Assembly: GCF_020889625.1 (NCBI RefSeq)
Contig: NZ_CP086380.1
Location: 577,001-641,000 of the forward strand
Direction: 5' to 3'
DNA: 64,000 nucleotides
Origin: Deinococcus radiophilus
GTDB taxonomy: Bacteria > Deinococcota > Deinococci > Deinococcales > Deinococcaceae
The position numbers and the translations under genes were made by a program. Below the pieces are notes generated by a model that was given only the letters and a program-made list of their open reading frames with translations, was not told where the DNA came from and did not search any database. Each line of letters opens with the position of its first letter. The first letter of the stretch is position 1. This document shows, piece by piece, positions 56,730-64,000 of this stretch.

Positions 56730-57521
56730 TCACTTCTTGGGCGGCGTCGCTGGGATGTCGTTGGTCGGGTCCACCGGTAACCGCTCCAGCACCAGGTCGT
56801 CGTTCTGGCGCACCCAGACCCGCAGCACGCCGCCGTACTCCCAGGGGCCACCGGGTACGGGGTAGGCCTGCCGCAGCTGTGGCACCAGTGCGGTGAGGCC
56901 CTGGCTGTTGTACCGACTGCGGCCATCCCAGGGCACAGGGTCACTGCCGCCCATCGGCACCAGCAGCACCCGCCCAGGCTGCGGCACTGCTTTAAGCGCC
57001 TCATGGATCAGGGTGTGATAGCGCAGCCGATCAGCGTAGCCGTTATACCCACCATTGATGCGCCGGGTGATCTCGCGGAACTTGCCCTGATCGGACAGCG
57101 AGTTGAGGCCCCGCGAGGTCCAGTAGGCTGCGGCCAACCGCGCCGCCACATCAGGCCGCGCTGCCAGGTCAGGATTGCCCTCCAGGTCCAGGCCGAGCAG
57201 TTGGCCAAATTTGCGGTAGTTGTGCCGCCCAGTGAGCTGGATCCAGCCCCGGCCCCGGTAGCGGTAGCCGTCGCCCGGCTGGGTGTTGCCCAGGTCAGCG
57301 CGGCCTTCGTAGCGGCGCTGGGCGCTGGTCGGCCCCCACAGCTCCTCGGCGTAACGAAACCCGCAGCTCTCATGGGCCAGCTGTGCCAGGAATGCCGTGA
57401 TGCGGGCCGGGGTATTGATGCCTGCGCCAGCAGCGGCAGCAGAAAGCCCGCGAGCGATTTCGGCTGCGCGGGCTTCGGAGAGGCGTGGGTTAATGGTTCG
57501 GAGTAGCGTGCTATTTATCAC
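56730..57521 (-). CDS. GH19-type phage endolysin
   Basis: The 263 aa protein resembles GH19 chitinase-like muramidases of phages: ITAFLAQLAHESCGFRYAEELW carries the catalytic Glu, then DGYRYRGRGWIQLTGRHNYRKF, and RRINGGYNGYADRL near the end. The last 80 residues (from PGRVLLVPMGG) form an extra, unrecognised C-terminal domain. The GTG at 57521 overlaps the end of the upstream holin-like gene, so translation is coupled. It would cut the cell-wall glycan at lysis. Confidence 0.88.
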   Translation of the reverse strand: MINSTLLRTINPRLSEARAAEIARGLSAAAAGAGINTPARITAFLAQLAHESCGFRYAEELWGPTSAQRRYEGRADLGNTQPGDGYRYRGRGWIQLTGRHNYRKFGQLLGLDLEGNPDLAARPDVAARLAAAYWTSRGLNSLSDQGKFREITRRINGGYNGYADRLRYHTLIHEALKAVPQPGRVLLVPMGGSDPVPWDGRSRYNSQGLTALVPQLRQAYPVPGGPWEYGGVLRVWVRQNDDLVLERLPVDPTNDIPATPPKK

Positions 57522-57894
57522 GGCGGCACATCCTTTCGCGGCGTTTTCGCCGCACGGCACGGCGCTTGCCTGCATTGGCCACATCTGCGGAGAGGCGGAG
57601 CATCAGGCCGACCAGCACAATCAGCTGATAGGCCGGGGTGTTGGTGTCCAGTTGGCTGGTCATCAGGGCCGACATGCCCAGGCCGATGCCGACCAGCAGC
57701 CAGCCGGTCACGGTCATCCACCGCCCGGCGGTCATGTTGCACCACCGCCAGGAGCGAATCTGCGCATTGATGACGATAATGACGCCCAGCACCGTCAGCA
57801 CGCGCAGGCCGATCAATATCTCGCTGGGCAGCGGGGTGGCCGCGACCTGGGCAATCTGGTGGGCGACGTTATCCCACATCTGTATCGGGTCCAT
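57511..57894 (-). CDS. Holin-like membrane protein A
   Basis: From the ATG at 57894, after AGGAGGTG, the product is 127 aa with three hydrophobic segments (about 28-45, 58-78 and 88-105) and a very basic C terminus (KRRAVRRKRRERMCRRDK). Small size, several membrane spans, a charged tail and position just before an endolysin fit a holin. Its start region overlaps the end of holin-like B. Confidence 0.7.
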   Translation of the reverse strand: MDPIQMWDNVAHQIAQVAATPLPSEILIGLRVLTVLGVIIVINAQIRSWRWCNMTAGRWMTVTGWLLVGIGLGMSALMTSQLDTNTPAYQLIVLVGLMLRLSADVANAGKRRAVRRKRRERMCRRDK

Positions 57895-58219
57895 CTGGCA
57901 CCTCCTGTTTTGCGGGTGGCGTGACATCCAGGCGGCGCACCGCCAGCTGCTCTAGGGCGCGCTCGATGAAGTCCACGCCCAGCATGGTGACGCCCGCACT
58001 GATAGCGACGGCTATAGCGGGTGCCAGCTCCCTGAACTCGCTGATGGCCGACCAGATGCCGCTGGCACCAATGCCGGTCCACAACGCCTTGGCGATGAGC
58101 CGCATAAGCATGTCACGGGGCGCGAGGGCAGCTCCGCTGCTGATCGCCTTGAGTAGGGTGGCAATGGTGGTGATGATTGCCACGATGGCGAGCATCAGCC
58201 AATCTCGCTGATCCTCCAT
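57869..58219 (-). CDS. Holin-like membrane protein B
   Basis: The 116 aa product (ATG at 58219 after GGAGGTG) has a membrane helix at about 8-28 and one or two more at about 50-85 (GIGASGIWSAISEF, PAIAVAISAGVTMLGVDF), with an acidic C-terminal tail. It resembles phage holins of the LydA/superfamily III kind. It overlaps the next gene and begins the lysis cassette. Confidence 0.7.
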   Translation of the reverse strand: MEDQRDWLMLAIVAIITTIATLLKAISSGAALAPRDMLMRLIAKALWTGIGASGIWSAISEFRELAPAIAVAISAGVTMLGVDFIERALEQLAVRRLDVTPPAKQEVPDGPDTDVG

Positions 58220-58279
58220 GCGCACCTCCGTTTCTCCCGGCCAAAGGAATCCCCACCGGGCCGGGGCGGTGGGGACAGG

Positions 58280-58302
58280 AAAAACCCCGCTCAGAGGCGG
58301 GG
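58280..58302 (-). terminator. Terminator of the C5-epimerase gene
   Basis: On the minus strand GCGGGG-region arms (58297-58302 with 58285-58290) close a short loop and are followed by T5. Confidence 0.8.
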
Positions 58303-58314
58303 CTGCGGATCTTG

Positions 58315-59305
58315 CTAGTTCACGTAACCTATCCAGCGCTCCTCAAAGGGCTTGAATCGTGCGTCTCCAGTGGCCTCTCTCAGCGCCTGGAGCAGGTAGA
58401 TATGGGCTGCATGGTAGCCGACGCCCACATGGGGAGCCTGCCCTTGCCGCCACGAAACCAAGTGGCCCAGGTCATAGCTGGTAAACCCACCCATGTCATA
58501 GAGCGGCAGGAGTTTCTCTACGCTGTCCAAATGCCGTTGCAACTCACGGGCGATGGTCAGCCGCCGCACAGGATTTTCAGCCGTCCTGGACAGGTCGTAC
58601 ATCCCCAGCAGACTGAACAGGTAGCCATTGAGCGTATACGCGCTGGGATTGCTGATGTACTCCTGGATGAAGGGCAGGTGGGACCACTCCGGATTCAGGC
58701 CACCCAGATCAGTGTAGGGGCCGCCCCGCTCGGCTGGCGTGAGCATGAAATCGTAGGCCCGCTCGGCAGCCCGCAGGTAGCGTTGATCATCCGTCGCCGT
58801 ATACGCCCGCACCCAGACGCTGATGGCCTGCCCCTGCCCCATACCGCTGACCCAGCCCGGCTGGAACGTCTCCTTGGTCAGGTAGTAGCGCCACGGGTAA
58901 TCGTAGGTCAGTGCGCCCCGCTCATCCTGCATCAGCAGCAGCCGGTCCGCATGGACCAGAAACAGCCGCAGGTCATCTGGGCTGCTGCTTCGGAGCCAGC
59001 GGCCATAGTGACCCAGGCCAAACTGGCTGATGGTGGTTGGGTTATAACGGGGTTTTTCTGGGTCGGCAGTGTATTTGACCATTGCCACGCCCTGATCATC
59101 CAGCGTCACCGTAGCAGACTCGCGGGGCCGCACAGTGCTGCCATAGTTGAGGTAATCCCCTACATGGGTATAGCCGCCAGGCGTGGCGTTTCGGACCGGG
59201 TTGCGCTTCTGGTCGTGATACTGGGCCTGGGCCTCAGCCACAGTGAGCGTGTTTTGGGCTCCTGCCGTCGAGATTAACAGCAGGGCAGCGAGTACGATAT
59301 GCTTC
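58315..59305 (-). pseudogene. D-glucuronyl C5-epimerase-like secreted protein, 5' end cut by IS
   Basis: The frame encodes a signal peptide (HIVLAALLLISTAGAQ) and a GLCE C-terminal-type domain: WVSGMGQGQAISVWVRAY, YLRAAERAYDFMLTP, YILNGYLF-like AYTLNGYLFSLLGMYDL, LPLYDMGGFTSYDLGHL and YHAAHIYLLQALREATGD. Such domains epimerise glucuronate in polysaccharides. The IS at 59306-60532 separates it from its own start: ATGAAG and a TATACT box lie on the far side at 60533-60550. A TTG inside the IS could still start an altered protein, so it may be expressed. Confidence 0.8.
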
Positions 59306-59355
59306 TGAGGGTGCCCCAAAAGCGGTACCAGTCGTTTTGCGAAACTCAGCTTACC

Positions 59356-60210
59356 TCAGCCCGCCTGCAACAGGCGGGCAAATTCGTTCGGAGTCTGTCC
59401 ATTCAGTGAAGTGTGTGGCCTGACATCGTTGTAGTCCTCACGCCAGCGGCGAAGAATCAGACGGGCCTGATCCAGATTCTGAAACCAGTGGAGGTTCAGG
59501 CATTCATCCCGAACACGTCCATTGAAACTTTCGATATAGGCATTCTCCACAGGTTTTCCCGGTCGAATGAAGTGGTGCATGATGTCGCACTTGTGGGTCC
59601 AGAGTTCCAGGGCTCTCCCTGTAAATTCTGGGCCATTGTCGGTCGTAATAGCCTGTGGTGCACCACGAAACCGCACCACAGCTTCCAGAGCAGTCACGAC
59701 ATCGTGCCCTGTAATGGACGTTCCAGCCTGCATCACCAGGCACTCCCTGGTAAAGTCATCCACCACGTTCAGCACACGAAACCTCTGACCAGATGCGAGC
59801 TGGTCTGTCATAAAATCCAGGCTCCAACGCTGATTGGGAGCAGAAACCACAGGTTTCTGCTGACGCTCCCTAACATTGAGCTTCCTGCGCTCCTTCTTCC
59901 GAACGGCTAGCCCTTCGGCACGATAGATGCGGTACACACGCTTATGGTTCACGTTCAAACCTTCTCGGCCCAGCATCAGGTGAAGTCTTCGGTATCCAAA
60001 GCGTGGCCGTTCCCGTGCCAGTGCACGTAAACGTTCGACCAGAACCAGATCTTTTACTCTCTCTGGGCTTTTTCTTCTATAGGTCGTGCGCGAGAAGCCC
60101 AGGGCCCGACAGACTCGACGTTCACTCACGGCGAAGGTGTCCTTCAGGAAGATCGCTATCTGTTTTTTGAGAGGTGTCCTCGCCTGGGACGTGGTCCCAG
60201 GCCCTACCAC
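59356..60210 (-). CDS. IS407-like transposase OrfB
   Basis: The 284 aa product has an HTH_21 region (RERPRFGYRRLHLMLGREG) and an rve integrase core with catalytic D (SLDFMTD), D (TDNGPEF) and E (NAYIESFNG), ending DVRPHTSLNGQTPNEFARLL. It starts at a GTG that overlaps orfA; frameshift fusion is likely. Complete and probably active. Confidence 0.92.
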   Translation of the reverse strand: MVGPGTTSQARTPLKKQIAIFLKDTFAVSERRVCRALGFSRTTYRRKSPERVKDLVLVERLRALARERPRFGYRRLHLMLGREGLNVNHKRVYRIYRAEGLAVRKKERRKLNVRERQQKPVVSAPNQRWSLDFMTDQLASGQRFRVLNVVDDFTRECLVMQAGTSITGHDVVTALEAVVRFRGAPQAITTDNGPEFTGRALELWTHKCDIMHHFIRPGKPVENAYIESFNGRVRDECLNLHWFQNLDQARLILRRWREDYNDVRPHTSLNGQTPNEFARLLQAG

Positions 60211-60470
60211 GTTCGTCCAACCACCTCTTTCAGCATGGCGTTGTCCAGCGAAAGGTCAGCAACCAGCTTTTTGAGACGCTGGTTTTCCGCCTCCAGCTGA
60301 CGAAATTGACGGGCTTCGTCTTTGGTCATGCCACCGTACTTGGCTTTCCAGCGATAAATCGTCCCTGGCGCGACTCCATGAAGTCGCGCCAAATCGCTTA
60401 TAGGCGTGCCCGCCTCAAGCTGTCCAAGGATGTCCAGAATATGTGCTTCGGTATACCGTTTGCCGTTCAT
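60204..60470 (-). CDS. IS407-like transposase OrfA
   Basis: The 88 aa helix-turn-helix protein is identical to the product at 25082-25348. GGAGGC precedes the ATG at 60470. Confidence 0.9.
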   Translation of the reverse strand: MNGKRYTEAHILDILGQLEAGTPISDLARLHGVAPGTIYRWKAKYGGMTKDEARQFRQLEAENQRLKKLVADLSLDNAMLKEVVGRTW

Positions 60471-60535
60471 ATGCCTCCCAGTCTGCTGCTGAATTCGCAA
60501 TCAGACTGGCACCGAAAACAGGGGCAAGGTCACTT

Positions 60536-60550
60536 CATTTGCCCAGTATA
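60536..60550 (-). promoter_or_regulatory. Detached leaderless promoter and start codon of the C5-epimerase gene
   Basis: On the minus strand TATACT (60550-60545), 6 nt, then ATGAAG. Removing the IS and one CTTC copy joins ATGAAG to CATATCGTACTC and gives the signal peptide MKHIVLAALLL. Confidence 0.75.
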
Positions 60551-60559
60551 GCTATCCTA

Positions 60560-60955
60560 TTACCCCTGCACTGCCGCAAAATTGTAATCGGTGGCGCGGC
60601 CCAGGCGGTTGATTGTGCCGGCCAGGGTGATGTTCCGGGCCACCCGGTTATCGTGCATGATCAGTTTGACTGAGGCATCGGCGGGCGCAGTGAGGGCGAT
60701 GCCGTTGATGCTGCTGCCATGACCCACGGTGTTGTTGCGGATAATGACCTCTTCAATATGAGCTACCCCTCCAGTACTGCCGATGGTCACGTTGATCCCG
60801 CTACTGCCGCCCTCAATGATGTTGTCCTCAATGATGAGTCGCTTGTATTTCATCCCTGCCGTGACCAGGATGCCGATATCAGCGGTCACTTCAGCGCCGC
60901 GCCGGATGATATTGCCTCGGATGATCAGGGTATCGCCCTGCTTGACACCAGCCAG
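60560..60955 (-). pseudogene. Right-handed beta-helix protein, C-terminal fragment
   Basis: The open frame reads KQGDTLIIRGNIIRRGAEV, YKRLIIEDNIIEGGSSGINV, IEEVIIRNNTVGHGSSINGI, SVKLIMHDNRVARNITLAG: four repeats of a parallel beta-helix rung with the Asn ladder typical of pectate-lyase-like, alginate epimerase or phage tailspike proteins. It ends 21 bp before the native epimerase start, so the two were neighbours in one operon. The 5' part is lost at a junction near 60955. Confidence 0.75.
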
Positions 60956-61528
60956 CCTCTACCGCCATTCCGACTTGGCCTGCGGGAATACGACATCCTG
61001 ACCCGCGTGCTTCAGGGCGCAGGGGAGGGTAGCGTAACTCTCAGCGCCCTGGCGGAGTGGGAAGGCAAGGGGCTGGTCAAGCTGCTTCAGGTGGCAGGCC
61101 CCGGCCTCCTCCTGCATCTGCCCGGTGCGGACGTAGAGACGCCAGATTGGCGCAAGGCTGTCCCAGCGTCGCGTGTCGTTATGAAGTGGCCCCGCGCCGC
61201 CGTCCTGAATGCCCTCGAAGGACTCAGCCTGGTGGCCGAGCGCACCATGAACAGCCGGGTGACCCTGGTTCCGGGCAAGGAAAAGCTGGAATTCTTCGTG
61301 GAGAGCGATCAAGGTTCGGCCAGCGGAGTGGTGGTTCTGCCTGAGCAAGTCAAGAGCCGTGACAAGGAAGTCCTGGGTCAGCCGTTGAGCATCAATGGCC
61401 AGTATCTGGCAGAGGCGGTGCGGAGTGCGCCCGCTGAAGACCTGGAGGTCAGCCTCTGTAACCGGCACAAACCGCTGGCGCTTCGCTGCGGACCTTACAG
61501 CGCTCTCGTAACGGTGCTGAGGAACTGA
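60956..61528 (+). pseudogene. Sliding-clamp (DnaN)-like protein, N-terminally truncated
   Basis: From PLPPFRLGLREYDIL the frame encodes about 190 residues resembling the last two domains of a beta clamp: SRVTLVPGKEKLEFFVES, INGQYLAEAVRSAP, EVSLCNRHKPLALRCGPYSALVTVLRN. The N-terminal domain is missing; upstream of 60956 the DNA belongs to the opposite-strand beta-helix gene. It is probably from a phage or plasmid replication module. The next gene starts one base after its stop. Confidence 0.55.
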
Positions 61529-61529
61529 G

Positions 61530-62042
61530 ATGCAGGACATCTACCAGACCCTGGGTAACGACGCCGATCTGGGCAGAGACCCGCAGCGCTACGCTGCCGC
61601 CCTCAGCGACATGCTTGCCGGGAAGAGAATCAAAGGAGCGGACGCCCGCGTGGTGACCCTGGCCCTGCTGAGCAGCGCCCTGGAGTTTCAGCCCTGGTCG
61701 CGCCGGTACTGCGATGGGCGCTGCACCTACGCGCCCTCGATGCACAACGGGGCCACTCAGCGCCTGCTTCACCTGGGGGTTGAGGTTCATCCCGACCCTG
61801 TATTGCAGTCGGTCTGGGCCACTGATAGTCACTTCGGCTTAGAAGGTTACGCCCAGCAGCAGTTGGAAGGGCAGAGGGGAGAGCCGCTGCTGCTGGAGCT
61901 GCTGGACTCGGCCATTGATGGCTTGGGCTGCCACGAGGAGCAGCGCCATGCAGAGGTAAAAGAGACGCGGCTGAGGATGCGGGAGATGTTATTGAGAACG
62001 GCAGTAGTCTGCATTGATTGGTGGGTGGTGGCGACTGTGTAG
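61530..62042 (+). CDS. Hypothetical protein linked to the clamp-like gene
   Basis: The 170 aa product starts at an ATG one base after the clamp-like stop codon. It has WSRRYCDGRCTYAPSMHNG near 55 (two Cys), a helical C-terminal half (LLLELLDSAIDGLGCHEEQRH) and an odd hydrophobic end (VVCIDWWVVATV). I do not recognise it. Position suggests a phage or plasmid accessory gene. Confidence 0.55.
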   Translation: MQDIYQTLGNDADLGRDPQRYAAALSDMLAGKRIKGADARVVTLALLSSALEFQPWSRRYCDGRCTYAPSMHNGATQRLLHLGVEVHPDPVLQSVWATDSHFGLEGYAQQQLEGQRGEPLLLELLDSAIDGLGCHEEQRHAEVKETRLRMREMLLRTAVVCIDWWVVATV

Positions 62043-62111
62043 CGCGCTCGGCAATCCATTGGGTCAATGTCAATTTATGCCGTTATCAATAGCTTAGCTA
62101 AAGGCAGCTGA

Positions 62112-62294
62112 CAAACTGAACAGGCCAAAGCGGTACGTCAACTTCTGCGGGAAGCGGGGCAGCCCGTGAGCGCAGAACAGGTAACCAAGTCCTTTAGGGG
62201 CGTGCGCCTTGACCGCATCGAAGAACTGCTAGAAATGCTGCTGGACATGGGCCAAGCACGGCAAACGGAGGATTTGCGGCGGTACACGGCGTAA
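62112..62294 (+). pseudogene. C-terminal winged-helix-like fragment
   Basis: About 60 codons (AKAVRQLLREAGQPVSAEQV, then RIEELLEMLLDMGQARQTEDLRRYTA) form a winged-helix-like tail of the kind seen at the C terminus of DNA methyltransferases and helicases. No start or upstream domain is present. The following stretch 62295-62470 holds only scraps, including PDWEEEAKKLGFANQL running into the IS982 copy. Confidence 0.45.
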
Positions 62295-62470
62295 ATCTTT
62301 GCCCGATGAATTTTGAATCTCAGCCCTGGGAAGAAGTTCAGTGCTAACCCATCCAAGAATATTTCAGTACGGTAGCGACTGCTGGAGCTGTACCAGCAGC
62401 TTGCGCCGACGCTGGAAAGCCAGACTGGGAAGAAGAGGCGAAGAAGTTAGGGTTTGCGAACCAACTGAAT

Positions 62471-63316
62471 ACGCCGTTTAGAGCCTAGCAAGATTGTGGG
62501 CGAGTACGGCTAAGACGACGCGGAGCTTAAGTGAACCCAGGGTTTTGGTTTGGGCAGAGCGGATTTGAGCTTCCACAAGCGCAGAGAAGACTGTTTCAAT
62601 ACGTTTGCGGATTTTGGGATGGCGAGAATCTCGCCATCCCGTGTCATATCTGGTGTTCTTCTTGGGCGGATACACGTAGCCCAGACAGCAATACCCCTTA
62701 TCGCCAATGATGGTTGGGCCTTCAAACTCTGGCCATCTGAGATTCAGCTCATAGCTGACCGTAACGTCATGGAGGTTGGCAGGTCGGATGACGTACTGAA
62801 CGATTTGTCCACCTGGTGTGACCCAGGCGTGCAGCTTATATCCGAAGAACTCGCCCTGAGTTCCAAATCCCCATTTCGCGCCTGGGAACTGACAAAGGTG
62901 CGTGCGTTTGGGACGGCAAATGGGGAGGGGCATTGAATCAACTACGACTTCAGTGCAGGGCTGAGCTGGGCTTGCAACATGCTCTAGGAGTGGCAACAGT
63001 TTGATGCCCCTGGTGTAGGCCTGAGTGTAGGAAGGAAGACCGGGACGGTCTTCCTTGAGGATGTTCCACCAGATGGAAGGAAATGGATGCTTGAAGACGA
63101 GACGGGAGAGCAGCAGAGCAACCAGCATGGCATCTGTGACCTTCTGGTGCGGGCAGATTTTCTGGTCGCTGAAATGCTTCTTAGCCCAGAAATAGAGGTG
63201 GCGAATGACGTGCCGACGTCCTAGACTATGGTGGAGACGATATTTAGCCATGTCGTCTCTATTTTTATGTGTCTGAGACGCACTTCACCAGGGGGCGGTC
63301 AGGCCCTAAACGGCGT
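62471..63316 (-). mobile_element. IS982-family element, copy 2, without target duplication
   Basis: The 846 bp element has the same ends as copy 1, with one change in the left repeat. The left flank (CTGAAT) and right flank (TGCTCGG) do not match. The right flank is the inside of an IS3 orfA, whose beginning is not found on the left side, so DNA next to the element has been deleted or exchanged. Confidence 0.9.
62478..63251 (-). CDS. IS982-family transposase
   Basis: The 257 aa product differs from the copy at 13066-13839 at only a few residues (for example YRLHH for HRLHH at the start and NLARL for NLARP at the end). DDE residues in DSMPLPIC, IGDKGY and RIETVFS are kept. Probably functional. 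Confidence 0.9.
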   Translation of the reverse strand: MAKYRLHHSLGRRHVIRHLYFWAKKHFSDQKICPHQKVTDAMLVALLLSRLVFKHPFPSIWWNILKEDRPGLPSYTQAYTRGIKLLPLLEHVASPAQPCTEVVVDSMPLPICRPKRTHLCQFPGAKWGFGTQGEFFGYKLHAWVTPGGQIVQYVIRPANLHDVTVSYELNLRWPEFEGPTIIGDKGYCCLGYVYPPKKNTRYDTGWRDSRHPKIRKRIETVFSALVEAQIRSAQTKTLGSLKLRVVLAVLAHNLARL

Positions 63317-64000
63317 TGCTCGGTGAAAAGGAATTAGCCCTCTATATCGCAAAAAAAGCCAGGGGTCTTTAAGCCTGGAAGAGCTTCTCAGCTTGTACGA
63401 GCAAGTGCGTAAAGACCATCCCCATCTCAGCCTATCCAGCTTCGCCCGCGAAGCTGATATCCCTGTCTGGCGGCTTCGTGATGCCCGTCAGCAGGAAAAG
63501 CACCGTGTCGAACGTGAGAAACGGAGATGTGCAAGGCAGGAACGTATTCGGGAGATGGCTTTGCATTACCCGACCTGTGGTTACAGGCGCATCCACCATC
63601 TTCTTCGACAGGAAGCTAAAAAAGACAGGACAAACCTGTCCAGGACGACATGAAGTACGTCTGACGTTGGTTGAACTTCAACTTAGCCCTCCTGCAGCTA
63701 AGAAGGCAAGACGACGGGTGCCTGGTGTCGTGCCGGCCACTTTGTGGCCTATGGGTAGACGGGTTCAAATCGATGCCACTCGCTTTGCTTTACGAGATGG
63801 GATTTCCTGGGCATATATCGTTCTGGACGTGGAAACTCGAGCTGTGCTGAATGTCTACGTGGTGCGCTCGTTATCGGCCAGCAGCGCGGTCACCGCGCTG
63901 CGAGGAGGAGTTGAGAAACTGAAGAAACTGGGAATCGAGGAATCGCTGGTCGTGATGTCGGATGGTGGCTCGGACTTCACGTCCCACGAGTTCAAAGCGG
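63317..64000 (+). mobile_element. IS3-family element, third copy, 5'-truncated and running out of the window
   Basis: It begins inside orfA (codons for LGEKELALYIAKKARGL) right after the IS982 end and continues past 64000. It is the same element as 21926-24344 but without the IS4-type insertion: the GTCTA-type site near 63757 is uninterrupted. Confidence 0.88.
63393..64000 (+). pseudogene. IS3-family transposase OrfB with +1 A frameshift, 3' end outside window
   Basis: The frame YEQVRKDHPHLSLSS... shifts at a run of six A near 63618 (five A in the copy at 23735-23739) and ends at TGA at 63651-63653. The DDE region continues in another frame ([29 protein letters not shown]) to the window end. 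RNA polymerase or ribosome slippage on A6 could restore some full-length protein. Confidence 0.8.

Larger units (their letters stand above)
59306..60532 (-). mobile_element. IS3 family (IS407-like) element, complete, TSD CTTC
   Basis: The 1227 bp element has imperfect inverted repeats (TGAGGGTGCCCC... and TGACCTTGCCCC..., both continuing to CGGT-CCAG) and is flanked by CTTC at 59302-59305 and 60533-60536. A 4 bp duplication fits the IS407 group. Both orfs are intact. The truncated copy is at 24345-25410. Confidence 0.92.

Overview
The window looks like a chromosomal segment of a Deinococcus species. The reasons are a high G+C, GC3-rich gene set, a Dps1-type ferritin with the N-terminal metal site known from D. 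radiodurans, an archaeal-type prolyl-tRNA synthetase, and an HspR-type operator on clpB. At least a dozen genes also appear to be transcribed leaderless: a TANNNT -10 box sits 5-7 nt before the start codon, a layout known to be common in this genus. Species assignment is inference.

Layout. 1-960: three small unrecognised genes. 998-3556: clpB. 3.7-8.0 kb: a VOC protein, then a minus-strand run of alr, GNAT, DUF2785 and a decayed GNAT. 8.1-8.3 kb: tRNA-Val and tRNA-Cys. 8.4-12.9 kb: DUF2171, proS, ndh and a membrane protein. 13.06-13.9 kb: an IS982-family element. 14-18.9 kb: minC, then the rimP-nusA-ylxR-infB translation operon. 18.9-20.2 kb: an unrecognised secreted protein. 20.2-26.9 kb: a decayed island of at least four nested or abutting IS elements, a C-terminal serine-recombinase fragment and a truncated unknown gene. 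It is bordered by ychF on the right and by what looks like a second, relic ychF 5' end on the left. 27-53.5 kb: ordinary chromosome with ychF, an MBL hydrolase, dps, an M3 peptidase, HD-GYP and GGDEF/EAL signalling proteins, a response regulator, panD, alaS, hom, pncB with a niaP-like transporter, and a lipoprotein. 53.6-54.1 kb: four minus-strand tRNA genes. 54.2-56.4 kb: thrS behind a leader peptide and terminator. 56.5 kb: tRNA-Val(TAC), followed to the window end by a broken prophage-like or plasmid-like region with a GH19 endolysin, two holin-like proteins, a glucuronyl C5-epimerase-like protein split from its start codon by an IS, a beta-helix fragment, a sliding-clamp-like fragment, and further IS copies.

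How the parts work together. Translation and its supply dominate the core: three aminoacyl-tRNA synthetases, seven tRNAs, IF-2, NusA, RimP and YchF. Two of these operons (thrS and rimP-nusA) carry leader structures that look like transcription attenuators. The thrS leader is the best candidate for an undescribed system: a leaderless 31-codon peptide with three threonine codons in its last six sense codons, whose stop codon lies inside the left arm of the terminator hairpin.

Gene decay is conspicuous. Two GNAT genes, an rraA-like gene and a GGDEF/EAL gene each carry one or two inactivating changes, and most IS transposases are truncated or frameshifted. Some of these changes could be sequencing errors.
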